From positions 1 through 11,166 of the forward strand of contig JBKJML010000243.1 of assembly GCA_046596415.1 (NCBI GenBank): 11,166 nucleotides of DNA, in the 5' to 3' direction. Below are positions 1 through 7,426 of the stretch, piece by piece (within the stretch, counting starts at the first letter, position 1; the number at the start of each line of letters is the position of its first letter). The notes beneath the pieces were generated by a model that was given only the letters and a program-made list of their open reading frames with translations, was not told the DNA's origin and made no database searches. Origin of the DNA: JBKJML01 sp046596415. Its GTDB lineage: Bacteria; Actinomycetota; Thermoleophilia; Gaiellales; Gaiellaceae. The position numbers were made by a program, and so were the translations under genes.

Positions 1-540
1 TCCGGCGTCATGCCCGACCTGACCACGCTCGGCAAGGCGATGGCGAACGGCTGGCCGGTCTCGGCGCTCGGTGGCAAGGCCGAGCTGATGGACCTCTTCT
101 CGACGACACCGGGGCAGCCCGTCTTCTTCGCCGGCACCTTCAACGGACATCCGGCGACCACGGCGGCCGCGCTCGCGACGATCGACAAGCTTCAGCGCGA
201 GCCGGTGCACGAGCACGTCTTCGCTCTCGGCGAGCGCGCGCGCACCGGGCTCACAGCCCTCTACGAGCGGCTCGGCGTCCCGGTGGTCGTGGCCGGCTTC
301 GGCTCGGTCTTCGTCACCTACTTCCTCGAAGGCCCCGTCGAGAGCTACGACGACCTGCTCCGAAACGACGTCGACTTCTTCGTCGGCTACCGCCGCGAGC
401 TGATGAAGGAGGGGATCTTCGAGATCCCGCTCAACCTGAAGCGGAGCCACTTCTCCTACGCCCACACCGACGAGGATGTCGACCGGCTGCTCGCGGGCAC
501 CGAAGTCGCGGTGACGCGCTACCTGGCGAGCCGCTCGTGA
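1..540 (+). CDS. Class III aminotransferase, GSA-aminomutase-like (C-terminal part)
   Basis: The 5' end lies outside the window; 179 residues are visible, in frame from base 1 to the TGA at 538-540. The segment PDLTTLGKAMANG matches the pyridoxal-phosphate lysine motif of class III aminotransferases, closest from memory to glutamate-1-semialdehyde 2,1-aminomutase (PDLTTLGKIIGGG); the Schiff-base lysine is visible residue 12. GTFNGHP (around residues 46-52) and the late FSYAHTDEDVD (around 153-163) are also typical of that subgroup. The enzyme should be a cytosolic PLP enzyme moving an amino group. The setting, next to an N-acyl amino acid deacylase and a transporter rather than haem genes, argues against a true HemL and for a catabolic aminotransferase of unknown substrate; relatives act on beta-amino acids and diaminobutyrate. 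It overlaps the next gene by 4 bases (GTGA), so the two are probably cotranslated. Family sure, substrate not. Confidence 0.88.
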   Translation, partial: SGVMPDLTTLGKAMANGWPVSALGGKAELMDLFSTTPGQPVFFAGTFNGHPATTAAALATIDKLQREPVHEHVFALGERARTGLTALYERLGVPVVVAGFGSVFVTYFLEGPVESYDDLLRNDVDFFVGYRRELMKEGIFEIPLNLKRSHFSYAHTDEDVDRLLAGTEVAVTRYLASRS

Positions 541-1556
541 GCTCACCCGTCACCTGCACGATCGCCCTGGACGCACCGGGCCGCCAGGTCGGCCGCCTGC
601 AGCTCCCGAAGATCACGAACACCGGCGGCTGGGCCCACAGCTTCGTGCCGATCGCCTGCTTCGCGAACGGCGAGGGGCCGACCGTCCTCGTCTCGGGCGG
701 GAACCACGGCGACGAGTACGAGGGCCAGGTTGCGGCGCTGCGGCTGATCCAGGAGCTCCGGCTCGAGGACGTCACCGGCCGGATCATCGTGATCCCGGTC
801 CTCTCGATGGAGGCGTCGAAGGCGAACACGCGGATGTGGGCCTCGGGCGCGAACTTCAACCGCTCGTTTCCGGGCCGGCCGGACGGGCCGCCGAACGAGC
901 AGCTCGCCGACTACCTGACGCGGGTGCTCTTCCCGCTGGCCGACACCGTGATCGACATGCATTCGGGCGGGCGGACGGCGTGGTTTCTGCCGTGCTCGCA
1001 CATGCACGTCGTCGACGACCCGGCGCAGCGCAAGGCGATGCTCGAAGGGATGCAGGCGTGGAACTCCGACTGGCACTTCCTCTACATCGACGTCAACGGC
1101 ACCGGCCTGCTGCCCGTCGAAGCGGAGGAACAGGGAAAGATCGTGATCACGACGGAGCTCGGTGGCGGCGGCCGCGTCCCCGCACCGGTCCACCAGCTCG
1201 CCTGGAGCGGCCTGACGAACGTGCTCCGCCAGCAGGGCGTGCTCGCGGGCGAGGTGCAGACGCGCGCCTCGCTCGGGCTCGCCGAGGCACCGATCCTCGA
1301 CGGTCGCAACCCCGCGAACTACGTGATCTGCGAGGAGGACGGCATCTTCGAGGGCCTGATCGAACCCGGCACCACCGTCGTCGCGGGCGACCCCGTGGCG
1401 CGGCTCTGGTTCCCCACGACGCCCGAACGCGAGCCGACAGTGCTGCGTGCGCCGCTCGACGGGGTCCTCGCCTGCATTCGCTCGATCCCCGCCACCGAGG
1501 CGGGCGACGGCGCGTTCACGCTCGGCCAGCTGATCAAGCCGGAAGAGCTGCTCTGA
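537..1556 (+). CDS. Zinc-dependent N-acyl amino acid deacylase, AstE/AspA family, DoeB-like
   Basis: A 339-residue protein of the succinylglutamate desuccinylase/aspartoacylase family (M14-like zinc hydrolases), cytosolic, expected to cut an amide bond between an acyl group and an amino acid. Visible zinc ligands are H57 and E60 in GGNHGDEYEG and H142 in VIDMHSGG. NFNRSFPGRPDG (106-117) carries the Asn-Arg pair that binds the substrate carboxylate, and E207 in TTELGGGG is the likely general base. Length and motif wording resemble, from memory, DoeB, the N-alpha-acetyl-diaminobutyrate deacetylase of ectoine breakdown, more than AstE. The C-terminal 90 residues look like the family's beta-barrel domain. 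The GTG start at 537 overlaps the TGA of the aminotransferase, and the MFS gene follows after 1 base, giving a three-gene operon. The pairing with a class III aminotransferase echoes DoeB-DoeD, but no ectoine hydrolase is visible, so the substrate is open. Confidence 0.88.
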   Translation: MSSPVTCTIALDAPGRQVGRLQLPKITNTGGWAHSFVPIACFANGEGPTVLVSGGNHGDEYEGQVAALRLIQELRLEDVTGRIIVIPVLSMEASKANTRMWASGANFNRSFPGRPDGPPNEQLADYLTRVLFPLADTVIDMHSGGRTAWFLPCSHMHVVDDPAQRKAMLEGMQAWNSDWHFLYIDVNGTGLLPVEAEEQGKIVITTELGGGGRVPAPVHQLAWSGLTNVLRQQGVLAGEVQTRASLGLAEAPILDGRNPANYVICEEDGIFEGLIEPGTTVVAGDPVARLWFPTTPEREPTVLRAPLDGVLACIRSIPATEAGDGAFTLGQLIKPEELL

Positions 1557-1557
1557 C

Positions 1558-2928
1558 GTGAGCCTGGTCGCAAGGCTCGGCGGACGCACTTTCGCCAGCC
1601 TGCGCAACCACCGGAACTTCCGGCTCTACTTCGCGAGCCACGCCGTCTCCTTCGCCGGGACATGGATGCAGCAGATCGCGGCGTACTGGCTCGTCTTCCA
1701 GCTGACCGGCTCGCCGGTCGCGGTCGGCGCGCTCGCGTTCGCACAGCTCCTACCGGTGACGGTTTTCGGCCTGGCGGTCGGCCAGGTGATCGATCGCGTC
1801 GACGTGCGCAGGCTTCTGCTCGTGACCGAGTCGATCCTTGCGTGCGCCGCGCTGACGCTCGCGGTGCTGACACTGACGGGCACCGTCGAGCTCTGGCACG
1901 TCTACGCGATCGCGACCTTCCAGGGGCTCGTGCTCACGCTCGGCAACCCGGCGCGGCACACGCTCGTCTTCCGAATCGTCGGCTCCGTCGACCTGCCGAA
2001 CGCGGTCGCGCTCAGCTCGGGCCTCGGGACGATGGCCCGGATCGTCGGGCCGGGCCTCGGTGGGGTCGTCGTCGCGCTCGCGGGGCCTGGTGTGGCGTTC
2101 GCCGTCAACTCGGCCACGTTCGGCGCGACCGTGACAGCGCTCCTCGCGATGCGGGTGCAGGACCTCGTTCCGATCGAGCGGCCTGCGGGCCGTGCACGCT
2201 TCCGCACCCTGCTCCGCTTCGTGCTCCGGAACCGCCGCGTCACCGTCGCCTTCTTCGCGGTTCTCCTCCTGTCCACCGTCTCGTTCAACTTCGACGTCCT
2301 GCTGCCGCTCGTGGCCGGCGAGACCCTCGACGCGGGCGCAGGTGTCTTCGGCCTGATCGCCGCGCTGTTCGGTGCCGGCGCGCTCTGCGGAGCGCTGTTC
2401 CTGGCGACCCTCGGCCGCGCCAGCCTGCGCCTCCTGCTGCTCGGGGCGGGTGGCTTCGGCGTCCTCGAGCTCGTTCTGGCGCCGCAGAGCTCGCTGCTCG
2501 CCGTCTCCATCCTGCTCGTCCCGACCGGAATCTGTTATGTGATCTGGGGCTCGAGCGCACTCGCGTCGCTCCAGCTCGCGGCGCCTCCTCACCTTCGCGG
2601 CCAGGCTGCGAGCCTCTACTTCTTCGCGTTCCAGGGCGGAGCGCCGCTCGGCGGCCTGCTCGCCGGGTGGCTCACGAGCAAGGGCGGCACGGCGCTTGCG
2701 TTCGGGGTCGCCGGCACGTCTGCGATCGTCGTCGCGGTCGCCGGAGCCGCGGCGCTCCTCACGCTCGAGCCCGGTGCAGCCCGATCAGACTTGCGTCGCG
2801 TGTTCCGCGACGACTGCGGCGACGGTCTCGGCGGCACGGGCGATCTCGGCGTCGCCGATCAGCCGGTGGGTGACGAATCGAATCCGGCTCGTGTCTCGCT
2901 CCAGACCCAGGACTCCCCGCTCCGCTAG
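1558..2928 (+). CDS. MFS permease, EntS/MFS_3-type exporter
   Basis: A 456-residue integral membrane protein with about twelve hydrophobic segments. The N-terminal part FRLYFASHAVSFAGTWMQ, then WLVFQLTGSPVAVG and the loop GQVIDRVDVRR between helices 2 and 3, are the signature of the MFS_3 group (enterobactin-exporter EntS and TetV-like drug efflux). It probably exports a small molecule by proton antiport; the substrate is unknown. The GTG start lies 1 base after the previous stop, with a modest GGAAGAG Shine-Dalgarno about 10 bases upstream. The conserved fold seems to end near residue 405. Residues 410-456 are a hydrophilic tail encoded antisense to the last 47 codons of the converging aldolase-like gene, so the tail is probably not conserved. 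Being last in the operon with the deacylase and aminotransferase, it may expel a product or an unwanted analogue. Confidence 0.87.
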   Translation: MSLVARLGGRTFASLRNHRNFRLYFASHAVSFAGTWMQQIAAYWLVFQLTGSPVAVGALAFAQLLPVTVFGLAVGQVIDRVDVRRLLLVTESILACAALTLAVLTLTGTVELWHVYAIATFQGLVLTLGNPARHTLVFRIVGSVDLPNAVALSSGLGTMARIVGPGLGGVVVALAGPGVAFAVNSATFGATVTALLAMRVQDLVPIERPAGRARFRTLLRFVLRNRRVTVAFFAVLLLSTVSFNFDVLLPLVAGETLDAGAGVFGLIAALFGAGALCGALFLATLGRASLRLLLLGAGGFGVLELVLAPQSSLLAVSILLVPTGICYVIWGSSALASLQLAAPPHLRGQAASLYFFAFQGGAPLGGLLAGWLTSKGGTALAFGVAGTSAIVVAVAGAAALLTLEPGAARSDLRRVFRDDCGDGLGGTGDLGVADQPVGDESNPARVSLQTQDSPLR

Positions 2929-3831
2929 AAGCGGCAGCAGCTCGTCCGGCAGGAGGCCGGTGCGGCCGACGTCGACGAGGACGATGTTGGTCTCGATCCG
3001 CTCCGGATCGAGACGGAGGCCCTTGATCTGCTGCAGCAGCGATCCGAGCTTGCGGGCGCGCTTGTGGTCGTCGGCGAGCCGGTCGACGAGATCGAGGGCG
3101 AGCAGCCCCGCTGCTGCAGGGATCCCGGCCTTGTGGACCGAGGCGCCTCCGAGCCGCCGCAGCGTCCGGTGCGCCAGTTCGATCACCTTCGCGTGGCCGA
3201 CGAGGATCGTTCCCATCGGTGCGCAGAGGCCCTTGTTCAGGCTGAACGCCACGGTGTTGACCGGCGCCGCCAGCTCGCGGAGCGGCACGTCGAGCGCGAC
3301 CGCGGCGTTCGCGAGCCGTGCACCATCGAGGTGGACGTAGGTGCCGTGCTGCTGCACGGCCGCTGCGAGCGACGTGGTCAGCTCCGGGGTCATCACCGTC
3401 CCTCCCGCCCTCGTGTGCGTGTTCTCGAGCACGAGGAGCGACGCTTTCGTCTCGACGACGAGCTCCTCGACCTCGCCGGGATCAAGGCGGCCATCCTTCG
3501 CCCAGAGGGTGCGCGGCTCGAGCCCGGCGATCGCGGTGATCCCCATCGCTTCCGAGGTGAGAACGTGGGAGGACGCCTCCAGGACGACCGTTCCGCCGCG
3601 CGGTGCGACCGTGAGGAGCACGACGAGGTTCGCCATCCCGCAGGTCGGCACCCAGAGCCCCGCCTCCTTGCCGAGGAGGTCGGCGACGGTCTCCTCGAGG
3701 CGCTTGACGGACGGATCCTCGCCGTAGGTCGCCCAACCGAGCGGGGCGGCGCGCATCGCCTCCCACATCTCCTCCGTCGGCCGGGCGTGCAGGTCGGACC
3801 GGAGGTCGATCGTCTCCGGAAGCTCGCTCAC
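2785..3831 (-). CDS. Threonine aldolase-like PLP lyase (beta-eliminating lyase family)
   Basis: A 348-residue fold-type I PLP enzyme of the low-specificity threonine aldolase family, which splits beta-hydroxy amino acids into glycine and an aldehyde. Family marks seen: DLRSDLHARPT (9-19), YGEDPSVKRLE (36-46), H89 expected to stack on the cofactor, ENTHTRAGG (136-144), HLDGAR with D169 and R172, and SLNKGLCAPMG with PLP lysine K200. The usual GGGMRQAG stretch reads GGASVHKAG (228-236), one residue longer and with the Arg-Gln replaced, so substrate range or stereochemistry may differ from the standard enzyme. The GTG start at 3831 overlaps the stop of the upstream amidohydrolase (GTGA); no Shine-Dalgarno is visible there, which fits translational coupling. 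Last gene of the minus operon; its 3' end overlaps the MFS gene by 144 bases. It would act on the amino acid freed by the neighbouring deacylase (inference). Confidence 0.88.
   Translation of the reverse strand: MSELPETIDLRSDLHARPTEEMWEAMRAAPLGWATYGEDPSVKRLEETVADLLGKEAGLWVPTCGMANLVVLLTVAPRGGTVVLEASSHVLTSEAMGITAIAGLEPRTLWAKDGRLDPGEVEELVVETKASLLVLENTHTRAGGTVMTPELTTSLAAAVQQHGTYVHLDGARLANAAVALDVPLRELAAPVNTVAFSLNKGLCAPMGTILVGHAKVIELAHRTLRRLGGASVHKAGIPAAAGLLALDLVDRLADDHKRARKLGSLLQQIKGLRLDPERIETNIVLVDVGRTGLLPDELLPLLAERGVLGLERDTSRIRFVTHRLIGDAEIARAAETVAAVVAEHATQV
2990..3014. terminator. Perfect hairpin in the convergent region, possible terminator
   Basis: Arms of 11 bases, GTCTCGATCCG (2990-3000) and its exact reverse complement (3004-3014), enclose a 3-base loop. 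The element starts 62 bases after the stop of the MFS gene, inside codons about 273-281 of the oppositely oriented aldolase-like gene. The plus-strand transcript would fold here directly after its last gene. There is no T run, so a factor-independent terminator in the enterobacterial sense is not shown, but T-less hairpins are often proposed for high-GC bacteria. It could also be a chance result of codon choice. Confidence 0.4.
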
Positions 3832-5432
3832 CGGCGGAGGAGGTGCTTGCCGGGCCGCGCGCCCGTGTGCTCGCCCGCATCGACGACGAGCGTGCCGTTG
3901 ACCAGCACGTGCTCGACGCCGTGGGCGTATGCGGTCGGCCGCTCTCTCGTCGAGACGTCGTCGAGCTCGTCGAAGTCGAAGACCACCACATCGGCGCTGT
4001 AGCCCGCCCGCAGCAGGCCGCGATCCCAGAGGCCGAAGTGAGTGGCGGGCATGCTCGTCATCTTGCGGATCGCCTCCTCGAGTCGCAGCGTCCCCTGCTC
4101 CCGCACGTGATGGGTGAGGTAATGGACGTGCCCGGCAAAGCCCAGGGGATGCTTCATGATCTCACTCAACGGCCCCTCGTCCTGGACGGTGAACGTGTCC
4201 ACGCCGAGACAGAAGAGCGGATGGCTGATCATCTCCGCCAGGTGCTCGTCCGTGAAGAGCGTTCCGACGGTGTGGATCGCCTCGTAGTCGGTGCCCGCAT
4301 CGGCGAGGATGTCGAGGTAGCAGTCCCAGGGATCCTTGCCGAGCTGCTCCGAGATCTGGCGGAAGTTGAGGCCACCGAGGTCCGGGTGCTCCGGGCTCGC
4401 CTGGAAGAACACGCGCTCCCACTCGCCCTTGTGGATGAAGCGCCAGTAGCGGTCACATTCGGTGCGGAGCCGCTCGCGCAGGGCGGGATCGCGGAGCTTC
4501 GCGGCAGCGGCCGCCGGGCCGTCGGCGGCGACCCACGGCGGCAGGATCCCGGCCATCTGGCCAAGCCCCTCCCGGAACGGCGTCGTGTCGGCGAGCACGT
4601 CGAGCCCCTGCTCGCGGCTCGCAGCCATCTTCTCGACCGCCCGCTCCCAGCCGCGCTCGGGGGCGTTCGTGTTGTGACGGACGTTCAGGTGCGAGATCTC
4701 GGCCTTCGTGCTGCCGGCACGCGCGACCGCGAGGAACTCGTCGATTGCCTCGAGCAGCCCCGAGTCCCGGTTGCGGATATGGCTCGTGTACATGCCGTCG
4801 TACTGACCCGCGACGGCGCTCAGGCGCATCAGCTCGTCGGTCGTCGCCTCGCGGCCGGGGTTGAACTCGAGCCCGGTCGACATTCCGAGCGCCCCCGACT
4901 GCATCGCCTCGTGGACAAAGCCCTCCATCGTGCTCAGCTGCTCGGGGGACGGCGTCGAGCCCGACACCCCGGCCGCGATCCGGATCGCGTTGTGGCCCAC
5001 GAACCAGGCGAAGTTCGGTGTGTGCCCGAGCTCGGACAGGAACTCGAGGTGCTCACCGAAGGTCGACCAGGGGATCGTCGGCTTGTCGAACCCGAACGTG
5101 TGCAGGCGGCCGCGCATCGTGGGCTCCGACAGCGGCGTGACCGGCGCGTAGCTCCAGCCGCAGTTGCCGACGACCTCCGTCGTGACGCCTTGCCGGATCG
5201 TGCTCTCGGCGGTCGGGTTCGCGAGGATCGAGAAGTCGCTGTGGCTGTGAGGGTCGACGAAGCCGGGACAGACGATCTTCCCGTCGGCGTCGATCACCCG
5301 GCGGGCCGTCGCACCGGGCCCGAGCCGCCCGACAGCGGCGATCGTGCCGCCTTCGATCGCGACGTCGCCGAGGAAGGGGGGGCTGCCGGCGCCGTCGGCC
5401 ACCCAGCCGTTCCGGATCAGGACGTCCAGCAC
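3828..5432 (-). CDS. N-acyl-D-amino acid deacylase-type amidohydrolase
   Basis: A 534-residue amidohydrolase-superfamily enzyme of the D-aminoacylase/D-glutamate deacylase group, which hydrolyses N-acyl-D-amino acids, or dihydropyrimidinase-like rings in some relatives. Metal and catalytic residues in the expected order: H62 and H64 in DPHSHSD, C91 in GNCGWS (the metal-bridging Cys of D-aminoacylases), H218 in TSHIRN, H248 in ISHLNVRHN and D412 in LGVDTF. The C-terminal part has LRLEEAIRKMTSMPA and the closing TGARPGKHLLRR, both typical of the family. I chose the GTG at 5432, which overlaps the permease stop by one base (TAGTG), because MLDVLIRNGWVADG matches the family's N-terminus. A longer reading frame up to 5612 only reads antisense-like, Arg-rich residues out of frame in the permease gene. 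Directly downstream of transporter permeases, it probably processes the imported compound. Family confident, exact substrate not. Confidence 0.9.
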   Translation of the reverse strand: MLDVLIRNGWVADGAGSPPFLGDVAIEGGTIAAVGRLGPGATARRVIDADGKIVCPGFVDPHSHSDFSILANPTAESTIRQGVTTEVVGNCGWSYAPVTPLSEPTMRGRLHTFGFDKPTIPWSTFGEHLEFLSELGHTPNFAWFVGHNAIRIAAGVSGSTPSPEQLSTMEGFVHEAMQSGALGMSTGLEFNPGREATTDELMRLSAVAGQYDGMYTSHIRNRDSGLLEAIDEFLAVARAGSTKAEISHLNVRHNTNAPERGWERAVEKMAASREQGLDVLADTTPFREGLGQMAGILPPWVAADGPAAAAAKLRDPALRERLRTECDRYWRFIHKGEWERVFFQASPEHPDLGGLNFRQISEQLGKDPWDCYLDILADAGTDYEAIHTVGTLFTDEHLAEMISHPLFCLGVDTFTVQDEGPLSEIMKHPLGFAGHVHYLTHHVREQGTLRLEEAIRKMTSMPATHFGLWDRGLLRAGYSADVVVFDFDELDDVSTRERPTAYAHGVEHVLVNGTLVVDAGEHTGARPGKHLLRR

Positions 5433-6379
5433 TACTTCTGCAGCGGCACGTCGCCCACGGTGGGGCCGAGCCGGGGATCGAGAATGTCCCGCAGGCCGTC
5501 GCCGAGGAAGTTGAAGCCCAAAACGACGATCATGATCGCGAGACCGGGGAAGATCGAGAGCCACGGGGAGACGTCGACGTAGACACGGGCGCTGTTCAGC
5601 ATCCCGCCCCATGAGGCCTCGGGCGGCTGGGTGCCGAGCCCCAGGAAGCTGAGCGCGGCCTCGGAGAGGATCGCGGTCGAGAGGTAGACGCTGACAAGCA
5701 CGAGCAGCGGCGCGACGATGTTCGGGATCAGATGGCGCAGCATGACACGCCGGCCCGACGCGCCGAGAGCCCGCGAGGACTCGATGAACGGGTACCCCAT
5801 CACTTCGAGCACGGCGCCCCGTACGACCCGGGCGAACGCTGGCGTGATCACGATCCCGATCGCGATCATCGCGTTGCGGCGCGTGGGCCCGAGCAGGCCC
5901 GCGATCACGATCGCGAGGACGAGCCCTGGCAGGGCAAACATGACGTCGACGAGCCGCATCAGCAACGAATCGACGATCCCCTGGTAGTAGCCGGCGAGCA
6001 AGCCGAGCAGGGTGCCGGCGACGAGCGCGATCCCGACGGCGACGACGCCCACCTGGAGCGACACCTGCGCGCCGTGAATGATCCGGGCGAGTGTGTCGCG
6101 GCCCAGCTCATCCGTACCGAGCGGGTTCGCCCAGCTGGGCGGCAGGAGCCGCTCGTCGTTCTGCGAGTCGGGGTCGATCCGCCAGATGAACTGGCCGACC
6201 AGCGCGACGAGGACGTTGAAGAGGATGATCCCGGCGCCGATCAGGCCGATCGGGTTGCGCCACTTGCCAAGAAACGCGAGGCGGCTGCGCCTCGGCATCG
6301 CCCCCCAGGCGCCCGCGTCGGCGGGGCCGCCGTCGGTGGCGAGCAGAGGCGCGGGGCGCCGACGGCCGAAGGGGCTCAT
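5432..6379 (-). CDS. ABC transporter permease, DppC/OppC-like
   Basis: A 315-residue inner-membrane permease of the binding-protein-dependent peptide/nickel transporter family. A first membrane helix at about 43-63 is followed by the DppC hallmark NPLGTDELGRD (85-95) and a block of helices. The EAA loop that docks with the ATPase starts at E192 (EVMGYPFIESSRALGAS) and the protein ends with GFNFLGDGLRDILDPRL. The first 40 residues are charged and low in conservation; M28 is a possible alternative start, but the ATG at 6379 overlaps the stop of the DppB-like gene (ATGA), which favours it. It should pair with the DppB-like permease and with the ATPase(s) encoded on the other side of the regulator. 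The family moves di- and oligopeptides, nickel, opines and other compounds, so the substrate cannot be read from this gene. Confidence 0.95.
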   Translation of the reverse strand: MSPFGRRRPAPLLATDGGPADAGAWGAMPRRSRLAFLGKWRNPIGLIGAGIILFNVLVALVGQFIWRIDPDSQNDERLLPPSWANPLGTDELGRDTLARIIHGAQVSLQVGVVAVGIALVAGTLLGLLAGYYQGIVDSLLMRLVDVMFALPGLVLAIVIAGLLGPTRRNAMIAIGIVITPAFARVVRGAVLEVMGYPFIESSRALGASGRRVMLRHLIPNIVAPLLVLVSVYLSTAILSEAALSFLGLGTQPPEASWGGMLNSARVYVDVSPWLSIFPGLAIMIVVLGFNFLGDGLRDILDPRLGPTVGDVPLQK

Positions 6380-7326
6380 TCGGCCGCGATCCTCGGGTCG
6401 AGTACGCCGTAGAGGACGTCCACGATCAGGTTGAAGGTGATGAAGGTCACCGCGAGCAGGAGCGTCGTCGCCTGGATCAGCGGATAGTCGCGGTTGGCGA
6501 TCGCCTGGAGGAGCAGGTACCCGACGCCGGGGAGGCCGAAGATGATCTCCACGATCGCCGCTCCGCTGATCAGCACGCCGACCTCGAAGCCGACGACCGT
6601 GACCACCGGGATCAAGGCGTTCCGCAGCGCGTGGCGGTACACCACCTTCGGTCGAGAGACGCCCTTGGCGCGGGCGGTGCGTACGTAATCCTGGCCGAGC
6701 ACCTCGAGCATCGTCGCGCGCACCATCCTCATCACGATCGCCATCGTGAAGACCGAGATCGAGATCGCGGGCAGGATGAACTGCGCGAGGTTCGCACCGA
6801 GGTCGTCGAACGGCGAGACGTACGAGAGCGACGGCACCCAGCCGAAGACGCGGGAGGTGAAGAGGAGGAGCAGGGTCGCGAGCCAGAAGCTGGGGATGCT
6901 CACACCGACGAGACCACCGATGCGGGCCAGGTAGTCGCGCGTCCCGTCGCGGCGCGTCGCCGAGATGACACCGAGTGGCAGGCCGACGACGACAGCGATC
7001 AGGAGTGCCAGGAAGATCAGCTCCATGGTGATCGGCAGCGCATCGCGCAGAATCGCCGAGACGGGCTCGGTGTTGCGGAGCGAGTCACCGAAGTCGCCCT
7101 GGGCTGCGTTGCTGATCCAGCGCCAGTACTGCCCCGGATAGGAGCCGGTGAGCCCGAGCTGCTCGCGCGCCCGCTGCTTGACCTCCTCGTCGGCTGTGAC
7201 ATCACCGCCGAAGAGGATGTCGATCACATCGCCCGGCAGCAGGCGCACCATGGCGAAGATCGCGACGGAGACCCCGAAGAGCGTCGGGATGAGCAGCAAC
7301 GCCCGCTTGGCGATGTATCCGATCAC
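6376..7326 (-). CDS. ABC transporter permease, DppB/OppB-like
   Basis: A 316-residue inner-membrane permease of the peptide-type ABC transporter family. The N-terminal helix (about 9-30) runs into VRLLPGDV, and the typical periplasmic stretch QLGLTGSYPGQYWRW (56-70) and GDFGDSLRNTEPV (77-89) precede the transmembrane block. The EAA loop EVLGQDYVRTARAKGV lies at 208-223 and the end LIVDVLYGVLDPRI is standard. The start is GTG at 7326 with a purine-rich stretch (AGGGGAAGGG) about 8-17 bases upstream; no ATG is available near the conserved N-terminus. It follows the binding-protein gene after 100 bases that hold a strong stem-loop, and overlaps the DppC-like gene by 4 bases. With that partner it forms the membrane channel. 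Confidence 0.95.
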   Translation of the reverse strand: MIGYIAKRALLLIPTLFGVSVAIFAMVRLLPGDVIDILFGGDVTADEEVKQRAREQLGLTGSYPGQYWRWISNAAQGDFGDSLRNTEPVSAILRDALPITMELIFLALLIAVVVGLPLGVISATRRDGTRDYLARIGGLVGVSIPSFWLATLLLLFTSRVFGWVPSLSYVSPFDDLGANLAQFILPAISISVFTMAIVMRMVRATMLEVLGQDYVRTARAKGVSRPKVVYRHALRNALIPVVTVVGFEVGVLISGAAIVEIIFGLPGVGYLLLQAIANRDYPLIQATTLLLAVTFITFNLIVDVLYGVLDPRIAAE

Positions 7327-7372
7327 GCGTCCACCCTTCCCCTAACCCTGCGCCGAGTGTGTGCACGACACG

Positions 7373-7406
7373 GGAAGGAGGGCCACATGATCGCAGCCCT
7401 CCTTCC
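7373..7406 (-). terminator. Intercistronic stem-loop after the binding-protein gene
   Basis: Perfect 11-base arms, GGAAGGAGGGC at 7373-7383 and its reverse complement at 7396-7406, enclose a 12-base loop. In the minus-strand transcript the hairpin begins about 20 bases after the stop of the substrate-binding protein gene and ends about 46 bases before the DppB-like start. No T run follows on either strand, so it is not a classical intrinsic terminator. Such hairpins between binding-protein and permease genes commonly stabilise or partly terminate the mRNA so that more binding protein than permease is made; that role here is inferred. Confidence 0.6.
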
Positions 7407-7426
7407 GCGCCAGTTCAGCCTGTGAC

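Noticed and set aside
836..1561. Open frame of 241 codons inside the DoeB-like gene
   Set aside because: Arg/Ala/Gly-rich shadow frame without motifs; the overlapping frame has zinc ligands and a full family match.
543..1607. Open frame of 354 codons on the minus strand opposite the DoeB-like gene
   Set aside because: Low-complexity Arg/Asp/Val-rich translation with no domain; antisense shadow of the real gene.
3843..5582. Open frame of 579 codons on the plus strand, antisense to the amidohydrolase gene
   Set aside because: It is rich in Arg, Val, Glu and Asp with no recognisable motif, as expected for the antisense of a high-GC gene, while the minus-strand frame has a complete set of catalytic residues.
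5433..5612. N-terminal extension of the amidohydrolase by 60 residues
   Set aside because: It lies wholly in the permease gene in another frame, is Arg-rich and unlike the family; the GTG at 5432 gives the family N-terminus.
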